Assembly: GCF_050624435.1 (NCBI RefSeq) | Contig: NC_134539.1 | Coordinates: 41,386,001 to 41,450,000 of the forward strand | Source of the DNA: Tenrec ecaudatus | Taxonomy: Eukaryota > Chordata > Mammalia > Afrosoricida > Tenrecidae | Direction: 5' to 3' | DNA length: 64,000 nt | In this document: piece after piece, positions 45,341 to 55,900 of the stretch | Numbering within the stretch: position 1 is the first letter of the stretch | Layout of the letters: the number at the start of each line of letters is the position of its first letter | Notes under the pieces: generated by a model | The model's input: the letters and a program-made list of their open reading frames with translations, nothing else | The model's database searches: none | What the model was told of the DNA's origin: nothing | Translations under genes and position numbers: made by a program

Positions 45341-47998
45341 CACATCCTTGTATTTCAATAGTTCAAAAAGTTTTTGTGCAGCAGATTTCCCAGACCAATT
45401 ATAGATCTAAGCAAGACAGAACCCTTGACAACTTCAAAGTTTTTCCATTTACTATGATGTTACCAATTAGCCCAGTTTGGGTCTTCTTTATATTGAGTTA
45501 TAATTCATAATGAAGCTGCAGTCCTTGCTCTTCAGCAGCAAGTGCTTCAAGTCCTGCTCACTTTCAGCAAGCAAGGCTGTGTCATCTGCAGAGCACAGGT
45601 GTTAATAAGCCTCCTTCCAATCTTAATGCTAATTTCTTCTTCATAAAATCTAGCTTCTATGATTATTTTCCTGGCATATAGATGAAGTAAGTATGACTAG
45701 ATGATACAACACTGACACTCACCTTTCCTGGTTTTAAAGCCTGCAGTATTCCCTTGTTAGCTTTGCATAGCTGCCTTTTAATCCACCTACAGGTTCCACA
45801 TGAGCACAGTGAAGTGTTCTGGAATTCTCATTCTTCTCAAGGTTTTATACAGGTTTTTATAATCCACACAGTCAAATGCCTTTGAATAGTCAATTAAACA
45901 CACACCAAAAAACATCTTTCTGCTATTACTTTCTTTGATCCATCTGATATCAGCAATGATATCCCTTGTTCCACATCCTCTTCTGAATTCAGCCTAAACG
46001 TCATTCAAGCACTGTTGGATAACCTTACTTGAATGTGATATCAATAATATGGTTTTATAATTTGTGCATTCTGGTGGGTCATTTTTCTTTGCAATGGGTA
46101 CAAATATGGATATCTTCCAGTTAGTTTGCCAATTATCTGTCTTCCAAATTTCCTGGCTAGTTCAAACATTTCAAGTGGTTTTCTATCAATTCCGAGAGCC
46201 TTGTTTTTGCCTAATACTTTCAGTGTTGTTTGGACTTCTTCCTTGAGCACCATAGGTTCTTGCTCATATGCTGGCTCTTGAAGTGGCTGAATGGTGACTA
46301 GTTCTTTTTGGAACAGTAACTGGGTATTCTTTCATCTTTTGTTGATGCTTCCTACACCATTGTGTATCTTTTCCTATTGAATCTTTCTGTATTGCATCTC
46401 AGGGCTGGAATTTGTCTTTAGTTCTTATAGTTTAATATAAGCTGAATGTTTTCTCCCTTTTCTGACTTTCTTACTCTAGGTCTTGGCACATTTCATTACA
46501 GTATTTTACTTTGCTTCTTGAGGACTGCCCTTGAAAATGTTTTCTTCAGCTCTCTGACTGCATCATTTCTAACATTTGCTTCAGCTCTTGTTTAATTACG
46601 AGCAGTTTCAGAGTCTTTTATTACATTCACTTTGATCTTTTCTTTTTTTTCCTGTCTTCTTAATGACTTTTTGCTTGCTTCATAATCGATGTTCTTGATG
46701 ACATTCCATAACTCATCAGGTTTTCTGTCATTAATGTTCAATGCATCAACTCTTTTCTTGAGATGTTCTCATAATCCAAGTGGGATAAACTCCAAATCAT
46801 ATTTTAGCACTCCTGGTCTTGTTTTCATTTCCCTCCGCTTCAGTCTGAACTAACATATAAGCAATTGATATCTATTCCACGGTTAGCCCATGGCCTAGTT
46901 TTAGCTGCTGATACAGAGTTTTTCCTTTGTCTCTTCCCAGATGTCAACAATTTGATTTCGGTGTTTTCCATCTGGAGAATACCATTTATATAGGTTCCTT
47001 TTGTGTTGTTGAAAACAGGTATTTGCTATGAACAAATTATTGGTCTTGCAAAATTCTATCCTGAAATATGCAGCTTCATTTCTATCACAAGACATATTTT
47101 CCGACTACTATTCCTTCCTCTTTGCTTCCAACTTTTGCATTCCAATTGGTGATAATTATCCATGCATTTTTATTGCATGTTTGATCAGTTTCTGACTGAA
47201 GACACTCATAGACTTCTTCAATCTCTTCATCACTAGCTTTTGTAGTTATGCATAAATTTGAATAATAGTTGCATTGGTTTAATATCCTTGAAGTCTGATA
47301 AGCATAAGTCTGTCACAGACAGCATTGTACTTCAAATTGCTTTTCAATGAACTTTTTGGCAATTGATTCAATTCCATTCCTCTTGATTATATCATTCCCA
47401 GCATGGTAAATCATGTGAGTTTCTCATTCAAAATGACCAATACAAGCCCATTTCAGCTCACTATAAAGTCTGGGATATTGATCTTTATGCAGTCCATTTA
47501 ATTTTTGATGACTTATAATTTTCCTAGATTCATACTTCTTATTTTTCAAATCCGATCATTAGCAGATTTTTGCAGCTGTTTCTCCTTACCTCATATTATG
47601 CTCCACCAGAAAATTAAGATGCCAAATGCTGGCCTCCTACAGGCTGCATCGCATTCACATCACCATGGCGGACTCCACTCTGAGAGCACAGCCCCTCTGT
47701 CACATTGAGTGCATCCAACCTGAGGGGCCCGACCTGGCACTATCACCAGCAATGTTCTGCTTCCATGCATTAGGTCTTCAATGTATGACAATGTTTTGAA
47801 GCTATTTATAAGGTTTTCAGCAGCTATTGACTCCCAAGTGGGCAGCTAAGTTCTTTTTCATTGTTGTCTGCTCTCAGTCTGGAAGCTCCATGGAAACCTG
47901 TTCACTTTGGGTGATCCTGGTGGCATTTGAAGAATCAGTGACATAACTTCTAGAATCACAGCAATATTCAAGCCACCAACAGTGCAACAAACTGACAA
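45341..47998 (-). mobile_element. RTE LINE body, EN and RT region (nest, right)
   Basis: Continuation of the reverse RTE after the L1 insert. On the - strand, a reverse-transcriptase frame at 46253-46041 includes EVQTTLKVLGKNKALGID. An endonuclease-end frame at 47095-46901 includes IEFCKTNNLFIANTCFQQHK and SPDGKHRNQIVDIWEE. The 5' region ends with ggaagctccatggaaacctg, gatcctggtggcatttgaag and caacaaactgacaaa. With the left part it totals about 3.1 kb, close to the size I recall for a complete afrotherian RTE. It is degraded and unlikely to be active. Confidence 0.9.
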
Positions 47999-47999
47999 A

Positions 48000-48420
48000 T
48001 GGTGCCATTAGCTATTGGAGAGTAGCAAATCAAAATGATAATGAGATACCATCTTATCTCAGCTAAAATTGGGTCTAACAAACAAAAGATAACAAATATT
48101 TTTGAGGATGTGGAGAAATTTGAACACTTGCTTATTGCTGGTGGGACTATAAAATGGCACAACTATTATAGAAAATGGTATGATGAATATTCAAAAAGAA
48201 AAATAAAGTTACCTATGATTTAGCAATCATACTTCCATGTATATAAACTAGAAGTTTAAAAATGATGTACTATTATGCTCACTGCTGCTTTATTCATAGT
48301 AGAAAACAAACAGAAACAATCAAAATGTCCATCCATGAATGAATGGATGAGCAAACTTTGGAACATACATACAATCATTATTTATGGGTATTTTTTTCTG
48401 ATGAGAACTGCTCCTATGAC
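48000..48420 (+). mobile_element. Old L1 ORF2 fragment, right part
   Basis: Forward L1 3' ORF2 region: agcaaatcaaaatgataatg, agataccatcttatctcagc, aggatgtggagaaatttgaa, ttgctggtgggactataaaa, ctgctttattcatagtagaa and gaatggatgagcaaactttg. It follows the segment at 43010 in L1 order, with some sequence missing between. Heavily diverged, no ORF. Confidence 0.85.
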
Positions 48421-48629
48421 ACTCTACGTCTATGCTGGATGTCATCATTTGTTACTATGGTCACACAGAACTCACACACAATACTAACAATTCTGAGGGT
48501 TTATTTAGGAATTTAATAGGTTCATAGGTTACCACAAGACAGAATCAGTGAACAGTAAAGGTATACAGCAACATCTCTTATCTTCTTCATTTGTAGCAAG
48601 TAAGGTGGAGTCAGCTGTTCATAGAGAGA

Positions 48630-48755
48630 AAAATGACACTTTCTATTCCTTTAAAGAATTAGTGTTGAAAGCCCACAATGGCCAGTTCTACTCTGTCATA
48701 GAGAGTCACAAGGAGTCAAAATTGACTAGATGGCAGTGAGTTTCATTTTGGTATT
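48630..48755 (+). mobile_element. SINE, 5'-truncated
   Basis: Forward tail half: agagagaaaaatgacacttt, ggccagttctactctgtcat, cacaaggagtcaaaattgac and tagatggcagtgagtttcat. Confidence 0.7.
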
Positions 48756-48879
48756 ACAACTGGAAGGCAATGGTACCCTGTTGACTTGATGACAGATAAA
48801 ACATACAACAGAACTGCTCTATTACATGAGGAAGCTTAATGAAAATTTCCAGGAGACACATATATAATATCTTCAGTAA

Positions 48880-48947
48880 CAGTTAAAGCTCTCCACTGCT
48901 AACCAAAATGTCAGTGGTTTCAATCCACCATCCTCCAGTGTAGTGTT
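48880..48947 (+). mobile_element. SINE head trace
   Basis: Forward fragment aaagctctccactgctaacc, gtcagtggtttcaatccacc, resembling the tRNA-like head of the SINE family. Confidence 0.45.
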
Positions 48948-49019
48948 TCCCAAAGTGTGCAATATCACCCCCTGGGGAGGCACTGAAATGATTCAGGAGG
49001 GCTGGCTGCAAAAACAGAT
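48948..49019. mobile_element. Possible hAT-like terminus
   Basis: Begins tagtgtttcccaaagtgtgc, then aatatcaccccctggggagg. This resembles a hAT-type terminal repeat (CAGTGTTTCCCAAAGTG). It is interrupted by a SINE, and continues at 49223 without a clear far end. Weak call. Confidence 0.3.
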
Positions 49020-49222
49020 GAAAGGAAATACAAAAACTCACTGCCATAAAGTCAATTCATGGTAACCCTATAGGACAGGGCAGAATTGCCACTGGGGGCT
49101 TCCAAGACTGCAATTCTTTATGGGAGCAGACAGTCTCATCTTTCTTACAGAGAGATTGATTTCAAACTGCTGACCTTTGAGTTACAGCCCAGTGCATAAC
49201 TCACGATACTACTAAGGCTCCT
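49020..49222 (-). mobile_element. AfroSINE-type SINE with 13-bp TSD
   Basis: Reverse copy: acaaaaactcactgccataa, ataggacagggcagaattgc, ggcttccaagactgcaattc, tttcaaactgctgacctttg and tactaaggctcc. Flanked by TGCAAAAACAGAT at 49007-49019 and TGCAAAAGCAGAT at 49223-49235 (one mismatch), showing LINE-type target-primed insertion. Confidence 0.85.
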
Positions 49223-49419
49223 TGCAAAAGCAGATACTTATATTTTAAGCTGGATTGTGGGTTATCCTACAAAAGTTCTAATTGCCAGTGGTGCACTAAA
49301 TAAGATTTTTGTGAAAAGGCAATAGGCCATATAGATATATATATAGGTTTGAGAATTTATGTTCCAATGGAAGATATGCCAAAGGCAGCTGACTCTCATA
49401 AGGTTTACTGCTCTAGTAA

Positions 49420-49495
49420 GCCTACTCACTGCCACTGAGTTCATTCCAACTCACAGCTACCTTCCAGTGCAAGTATGCTCTGTCCTGTATGCTTA
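49420..49495 (-). mobile_element. SINE fragment, tail end
   Basis: ctactcactgccactgagtt, cattccaactcacagctacc and ttccagtgcaagtatgctct match the reversed SINE tail. The rest is absent. Confidence 0.55.
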
Positions 49496-49499
49496 TTAA

Positions 49500-50160
49500 C
49501 TACCACTCATCTTCTATCAGTTTGTCATATTGTGGTGGCTGTGTGTTGCTGTGATACTGGAAGGTATGCTACCGGTACTTCAAAAAAGTAGCAAGGTTGC
49601 CCATGGTGTATTGGTTTCAGCAGTTTCCAGACTAAGACAGGTTAGGAATAGAAGGAAGAGAGGAACCACTTCTGAGAGAGTCACTGCTGGAAAACCTATA
49701 CGTAGTAGTAGAACACTGTAGATGTCATCCCAGAGGAACCCCTCAGCTTGGAAGGCACTCAAAAATGTGACAGAATGAGCTTTCTCCTCAAAGTAGAGTT
49801 CACTTTAATGATGTGAATGGAGTAAAGGTTTCAGGACTTTCATTTGCTGATAGGACACAACTGAATATGAGAAAAGACAGATGCACACATCCCTGAACAG
49901 TCAAAGCATGGAAAGTATCAGATATGAATCTAAGAGAATTGGAAGTCATCAAAAATGAAATGAAACCTGTAGATTGATATCCTAGGTATTAGTGATCTAA
50001 AATGGACTGGTATTAGTTATCTTGAATTGAACAGTCATATGCTTTACTATGCCAGAAATGACCAATCCAAGAGGAGTTGGCATACATTCATTGTCCAAAA
50101 GGACATTTCAGATTCTCAGTGCTGTTATGAATTGAGATAAAGTCAATGTGCTTTGTTCTT
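49500..50160 (+). mobile_element. RTE LINE 5' portion, 3'-truncated
   Basis: Forward RTE 5' end: gtttgtcatattgtggtggc, gtttccagactaagacaggt, tcctcaaagtagagttcact, tttcatttgctgataggaca and the start of the endonuclease, with residues MNLRELEVIKNEMKPV visible after an internal methionine. The comparable region lies at the right end of the 45341-47998 copy. The 3' two thirds are missing, the reverse of normal LINE truncation. Confidence 0.85.
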
Positions 50161-52206
50161 GAATAATTGTCACAAATAAGATGACTCAAGTCTGAAAAAG
50201 CATTAAAGTCCTTAAAGAAGAGAAATAGGAAAACTTATTTAGAAGGTACAAGCATTTTTTTCCTCCTGAAATCTGGATTGAATTAAACTTTAAGTAACAA
50301 AATCTTTTTGTAAATTCATCTGTATAATTAAGTTTATAGAAATACACCCACTCCTCACTTATCAGTTATCTCATTTTTTGATATTTTGCATTTATGACAT
50401 AGTAAAAATGTGGAGTAATTTTTAATTAACATGATACATCTGGTGTAAGAAATGCTAAGGAGCAAAGGGACAAGGCAAGAGTTATGTTCTCTGTGATAGT
50501 GAAGTTTATGTGTCAACTCGGCTCTCAGCAGCTTGGCATTTATCATGAAATTTCACACTTGTGTAATAAGGCAACTCAACAGAACACAAAAACAACAATG
50601 CACTGAGATCATCCACTACTTCACATAATTCTATTATCTTGCAAAATGACCTCGTCTTTAGAACCCACTCATGTTGATTACTGAGAGTGGGCATATAAAA
50701 CAACCATCCTTTCCCCAAATCTATTCTTTCCCTTTCCCTTAATCTAAAAGCAGAAAACAAGTCCTTAATCATATGATTCATAGGGACCTGGAAAACAAAG
50801 TTTTATTCCCAGCCAATGTTCCTAATATACAGATACCTTCTTTCAGTCAGTGGTGTTTGGGCTAAACAAGTTTCAGTGGAGTTTCCAGATTAAAATAAAT
50901 CTACATCCAAAAACTAGGTAACACAAGCCTTATGGATCACAATATGCAATCTGAATTTGATTATGGGGACAATACAGGACAAGGCAGCATTTTGTTCTTG
51001 TACATTGGCTTGCTATGTCTGGGGACTGACTTGACAGCAGTTCATAGAAATAAAATGTATTCATCGTCAACCAATATTTATGAAGTGGCGACTTGTATTA
51101 TGTACTGATGTATAGGACAAAGGCATAATATAGATCAGATGAAAAGTTTGGATAAATGGTTAAGGAGTTTATAAGAATGGATCTGATTTTGGTTTTCAAA
51201 TATGAAATCACACATAAGAAGGTGTAGAAAAGTTAGGAACATTTTAGGTAAAGAGTTTATCATGTGTAAAAACAGATACAGACAAAAGAAATCATGTTTC
51301 AGAATAAAATATAATCTGGCTTTCTGAGCATCTCTCAAATGAAATCTTGTCACTTCTTGACTCATATGTTATGATTATCTTCTATCCACTTACTGTGAAA
51401 TATACTCAATTTAAAAGTTCCCTTCACAAACTCTTCTTAATGTCTTTATACCAGTCTTCTCCTATCTACTTATGGACACCTTGGGGAGAAAGGCGTAGCT
51501 TATCCATTTTTGTATCCAAGCACCAGACATATTTGCTAGCATACTCTAGGCATTCTAAAATGATGACTAAATATATTTGTCTATCAACTAACACAGTTAT
51601 TGCACACTTTCTGTCAATGTTTTGTTCACAATAGAGAACAAAAAAGACATAGTTATTTAAGAAAGAAATAGCACACTAGTATGGAAAAGCAGTTTGAGAA
51701 CCTACCAAAATATTACAAGTTTGTGTTCACACAGAGGTACCTCAGAGGAGAGCCTGGCATTGGATTTCTGGACAAAAGGAAAGTAGACTTTGACAAGCCT
51801 AATGAAGAACAGCTTAACTCAGACACATATGAAATCTCCATGGCTAGACTGGAGGCTGAGTGGACAATTCTTTTGCTGTTGCTGTTTTTAAATCTTTGAA
51901 TATGAAATAGGAAACCTGAAAGCAAGGCTTAGCAAAATGATTACTGACGTTCTTTTTTATATATACTTTGTTTTTGACATTGGCTACAAAAATCAAAACA
52001 AAACAAGCTTCTCCCCCTAAACAATATGGCAACAACAGGAAATTGCTGACGTCTAGAAAGAAACAAATTTTGAGCTACAAGCATGAACTGATACTACAGC
52101 ATTCCTCTCATCTTTTATATTTGATTATAGGCCTCAGGGGCAGTAGCTGGTGCTTTCATGCTCAAGTTCAAGGCCTTGGGCTTCTGTGAGGCAGAGCAGT
52201 TGAAAC
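50161..52206. other. Intergenic, weak relics only
   Basis: About 2 kb. A 72-codon + frame at 51681-51899 has no domain I recognise. A tgtgatagtgaagtttatgt stretch at about 50493 resembles the start of an LTR of the 2610 type. 51465-51590 may be an L2 terminus. Nothing is firm. Confidence 0.4.
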
Positions 52207-52502
52207 TTGTTACTGCTGTTAGGTACCATTGAGTCAGTTTTTACACATAGTAAACCTATGTTCAACGAAATGAAACAATGGCCACACTTACAATTTTTGT
52301 TCTGCTTGAACTCATTGTTGTGGCCAGTGTGTCAGTCCATATCCTTGACGGGCTTCCTTCTTCCACTGACCCTCCACTTGACCAAGTATGATACATTTCT
52401 CCTGGGGCTGGTTCTCCAAAGACTGGTATGGCTGTGAGAACATGTTCAAAGTACATGAGACAGAGTCTTGCCAGCCTCCCTTCTAAGGAGCCTTTTGGCT
52501 CT
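52207..52502 (-). mobile_element. RTE LINE 3' fragment
   Basis: Reverse RTE end: actgctgttaggtaccattg, gaactcattgttgtggccag, tccacttgaccaagtatgat, catgttcaaagtacatgaga. The - strand frame reads SLEGRLARLCLMYFEHVLTA, parallel to the C-terminal peptides at 10.2 and 24.3 kb. Confidence 0.82.
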
Positions 52503-52567
52503 ATCCAGAGCCCGTGGGTCAGAAAACGCCCCACTAGTCAAGGAAGAAATGATGAAGAATAAACTTT

Positions 52568-52575
52568 GCTTAGGG
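52568..52575. repeat. hAT target-site duplication, left
   Basis: GCTTAGGG, identical to 52771-52778. An 8-bp duplication is the hAT hallmark. Confidence 0.95.
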
Positions 52576-52770
52576 CAATGGTTCTCAATCTGTGGGTCGC
52601 GACCCCTTGGGGGGAGGGTCAAACAGCCCGTTCACAGGGTCACCTGATTCATAACAATAGCAAAATTACAGTTATGAAGTAACAACGAAAATAATTTTTT
52701 GGCTGGGGGGCGGTCACCACATGAGGAACTGAATGAAAGGACGTGGCATTCGGAGGCTTAAGAACCACTG
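52576..52770 (+). mobile_element. SPIN-type nonautonomous hAT transposon
   Basis: 195 bp, left end CAATGGTTCTCAATCTGTGG and GTCGCGACCCCTTGG, right end reverse complement CAGTGGTTCTTAAGCC, forming terminal inverted repeats. The internal sequence includes gattcataacaatagcaaaa, ttacagttatgaagtaacaa and cgaaaataattttttggctg, as in SPIN nonautonomous elements. Compared with the family as I know it, roughly 40 bp appear missing after cacagggtcacct. No ORF. Moved by a SPIN transposase acting in trans. SPIN is known for horizontal spread among tetrapods and is present in tenrecs. Confidence 0.93.
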
Positions 52771-52778
52771 GCTTAGGG
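52771..52778. repeat. hAT target-site duplication, right
   Basis: Second copy of GCTTAGGG. Confidence 0.95.
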
Positions 52779-53137
52779 TTTGGGTGGGAGCAGAAAATAA
52801 ACAAAATAACAAAACCAAAAACACCTGTGAGAAATCAAAACCACAGGCCTGTAACAGACCCAAATTTACGACAGCTGCATAATTCAGTAACCACTCGCTG
52901 AGAAATTATCATTTAAAGAATCTTTAAGAGCCAAAGAACCTTGGCAGAGGTAACTCCATTAACTGCCCTGGAGGACTCTTTCCTGACTCCGGGCAGAAGA
53001 GATACCCATAAACAAAATAACGTCACAGCAGAAGAGCAGCACATGAGGAAACAAATCACTGTGAGGGAAAGTCAGCAAATGCATTGCACAGGAGAAACAC
53101 TAACTTTAAAAATGGAAATAATAGAACTACCTGGATG
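52779..53137. other. Intergenic, nothing recognised
   Basis: About 360 bp, A-rich, no recognised feature. Confidence 0.45.
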
Positions 53138-53327
53138 AAAAAACAAACTCATTGAGGTCAAGTTGATTCTGACTCATAGCAACCGTAGTGAACTGCCCCT
53201 GTGAGGATCCAATTCTAACTCTTTACTGGAGTAGCCCCATCTTTCTTCTGAGGAGCAGCTGGTAGTTTCGAATTGCTGACCTTGCAGTTAGTAGCCCAAT
53301 ATTTAACCACTGTGCCACCAGGGCTCC
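53138..53327 (-). mobile_element. AfroSINE-type SINE, near full length
   Basis: Reverse copy: aaaaacaaactcattgaggt, ttctgactcatagcaaccgt, agtagccccatctttcttct, gaggagcagctggtagtttc, gaccttgcagttagtagccc and ccaccagggctcc. Very close to the family order. Confidence 0.88.
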
Positions 53328-53634
53328 TATTATTTGTTGTCTAGGTAAAAAATAAAAGAAATCATAAAGAAGCAGAGAGATGTCCCAGCGAAGCAGGAAT
53401 GTTTAGTGTGGAAAGAGCACTGTCATTGAAATTAAGTAATTAGATGGCAGTAAGTTTGGCTTTTGACATCCCATAAAGGAGTAAATACAGCCACCTACTA
53501 TTCTATGCCTCCTTTTAAATTATGTTCAGCTGTTGATTTTTCTCCTTTCAAGTTTGTTAGAAAGGATGAACTCAGTCCACAACAATTCCAAACCCAAAAC
53601 AACAAAAAATTCTGTCACTGACCAGTTAGTTCCA

Positions 53635-53835
53635 AGCAAACCCATTGCCATTGAATTGATTCCAACATAATGACTTTATAGGACACATTGGAACTACCCC
53701 ACAGGATTGCTAAAGCTTTACTTTTATGGAGGCTGACTGCTTTATCTTTGTCCCACAAAGAGGCTGATGGGCTTGAACTTCAGACCTTTTAATTAGCACC
53801 CCAGCTGAACATTTCAACCACTGTATCACCAGTAT
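53635..53835 (-). mobile_element. AfroSINE-type SINE
   Basis: Reverse copy: aacccattgccattgaattg, ggacacattggaactacccc, gatgggcttgaacttcagac and accactgtatcaccag. Confidence 0.75.
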
Positions 53836-54779
53836 TTGCTATGTTAAAAACAAAAAAAACAAAAAGCAGTGTTATTTTATTCCAAATGTGCTAGTCCTAA
53901 ATGCAATTTCACAAGTCTTGTCATTAACAATCCATATTCTTGAAATCAAAATTAACTTCCCAACAAAATGAACCATCTCTTCCTTATTTCGGCATTGAAG
54001 ATAGGCATTTCATTTCTGCTTCCATCCTAAACCTCAGAGAGGATTCACTCAAGCCCCTTTCACTAGGGCCTTGTTTTGTAGACTTGTGTTCTTGCTAGTT
54101 CTACGACCTTCCATAAAGATGAAGACTCCTTTAACTTGCTAGGTTTCTGCTTAGTGTAGCCATTGCCTGCTGGTGTAAAGCTTTCCAAGGGATTGATCCA
54201 TGGTGGGGAAACAAGAACAGTGCTCGCCTGGGCATGTGAAGTTCATTGACTTTACAACCTTTGTTTCCAGCCCTCACCTCTACAAAGGAAGGGTGGCTTT
54301 GGCCTGGTGTTCTCTCCTTCCTTATGGAGTCTGTATCAAGGCGGCCACTACGGAATTTCTCAACGCTATCTGTGCAATACATAACGGAAATTCCTTAGTG
54401 TTTGTTGCCTACACGGAAATAAAAATAATATAGATTTCTTCCTTTAACAGGCAATTTTCATCGTAATAGATTTTAATAAGCAGGCATAAAGTGGAGTAAT
54501 TATATGTGTATATTCTTACAACCAAGCACAAGTGTATTTGCATTAATGTTCTCATCCATTTGGTTTATGTCTGTCTCTGGCCATTTATCTTTTAAGTTTA
54601 GGGTAAAGGACAATGTCTGACTTAACATTTATATTTCTATCACACGGAACGGCTAGTTTTCTTAGCAACTTGAGTTGCTGGGAAATTAACATTATTTATT
54701 AATAAAGTGAGGAAAGGAAGGATTTACTTTCAGCTGTAAGTTGCAAGCATTTCTCTTTTTACAAACAGAAAAACAAACG
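53836..54779. other. Intergenic, upstream of the SMC2 promoter
   Basis: About 940 bp without recognised repeats. Short frames on both strands have no domain. It could host the body of a divergent transcript leaving the CpG island leftward, but nothing in the sequence proves one. Confidence 0.4.
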
Positions 54780-55900
54780 TAAGGGCCCGCCCCTTAGAAG
54801 CTGATGAGAGGCGGGGCCAGACGGGACCTACAAGCCTCAGAAGTCCTGTGCCTCCAAAGCCCCAACAAGACGTCTTTCCATTTTTTAGGGCTTGGGCCCA
54901 ACCCAAGGAAATTCTGACGTAATATACAGCAGAAACTTCCAGAGGAAAACCTTCCTCTCTTTCAGCATCCACATCTTCTCGCCCGGACACGACACACGGG
55001 TTCGCTTTCACACTAGAGCACACACGCCTACCAAGACGCCGAGCTTACAGTGCGCAGCCGCCGAGCGGGCGGGGCCTGGGGAGGGGCGGGGCCTAAGCGG
55101 GGCGGGACTGACGAGGCTCAAGGACCCAAGCTGAGGCCTGACTGCCCAAGATGTGCCGGTTGCCTGTATTAATAAATTCCACCTTCTTCCTTAATCGCAA
55201 GAAGCTCGCCGCCTCCCACACCGAAACTTTCGCAGACAGAATTTTCTGTCCGGTATTTCTGTTGCTTTGATGGCTTGATTGGAGGGAAAAGACGGAAGCA
55301 GGAAATCAGGCTTCTGCTAGGCGGCAGCAGAGGAACTAGCCGGTGGAGATGGGGTCCTTTGCTCGCGCCGAAATTCAAAGGAATAAATAGTTCCGGCACC
55401 GTCGCCCGACTCCCGCGGCAATGTTGTTTCCGCCATGGTAGAGTTACCTGCTTAGTGCCGGAAGCCGGCTGTTTTGGCCTGCGCTGCATCCTTGCTGCCT
55501 AGGGGTGCCCTCGGGCTCCCCAGCCCAAGCGGTCTGAGGCAGCGACCGGGCAGGTGCGTGCGCGCGGTCCGTTGGGCCTGGCGTTCTTGGCGGGAAATGA
55601 GGTGGCGGGGTGGGAGGTGAGTAGAAAGAAAGGGCTCTCGGATGGGAACGAAGGTTGCCTGGCGGGAACGCTTACTTCTGAGCCGCTGTAGCGGGGCGAG
55701 CTGTTCGCGGATAGGCCAGATGAGACGCGGTAACAGCTTGTGGAAAAGCCAGAGCGTGCAGAATTTATGGGATTCAGTCTCGTTTACGGACCCCTTCTGT
55801 GAGCTCGCCCTCATTGGGGATTTAGCGATGGACGCCAGCGGAGATCTTAGGGGAACTTGTATGCTGAAACGTGGGACAAGTAACGGTTTCGTGTCCGCCA
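54780..55900 (+). promoter_or_regulatory. SMC2 CpG-island promoter region
   Basis: The only clearly GC-rich, CpG-dense block in the window, with no TATA box evident. Visible motifs are GC boxes (gggcggggcc at about 55069, ggggcggggcc at about 55084, ggggcgggac at about 55099), a CRE-like TGACGTAA near 54915, an inverted CCAAT (GATTGG, 55277-55282), an ETS site CCGGAAG (55458-55464), and E2F-like GGCGGGAAA (55589-55597) and GGCGGGAA (55671-55678). A CHR-like TTCAAA (TTTGAA on the minus strand) lies at 55374-55379. CCAAT, CHR and E2F motifs suit a cell-cycle gene. Transcription start not determined. Overlapping frames of 140-150 codons here are GC-driven shadows. Confidence 0.8.
55400..55553 (+). 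other. Candidate non-coding first exon of SMC2
   Basis: A 5' untranslated exon must precede the acceptor at 56324/56325. A good donor context, cag/gtgcgt, lies at 55553/55554 within the CpG island. The left boundary is only a guess, and other donors are possible. Confidence 0.35.

Noticed and set aside
44780-45361. 193-codon + strand open frame
   Set aside because: Antisense read of the nested L1 3' UTR. No domain and no conservation expected.
48948-49260. Complete hAT transposon around the tagtgtttcccaaagtg motif
   Set aside because: Only one plausible terminus is visible. No matching opposite end or 8-bp duplication was found, so it is kept as a weak call only.
51681-51899. 72-codon + frame with a protein-like composition (GIGFLDKRKVDFDKPNEEQL)
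   Set aside because: I considered a processed pseudogene fragment, but recognise no family and see no A tail or target duplication. Left unassigned.
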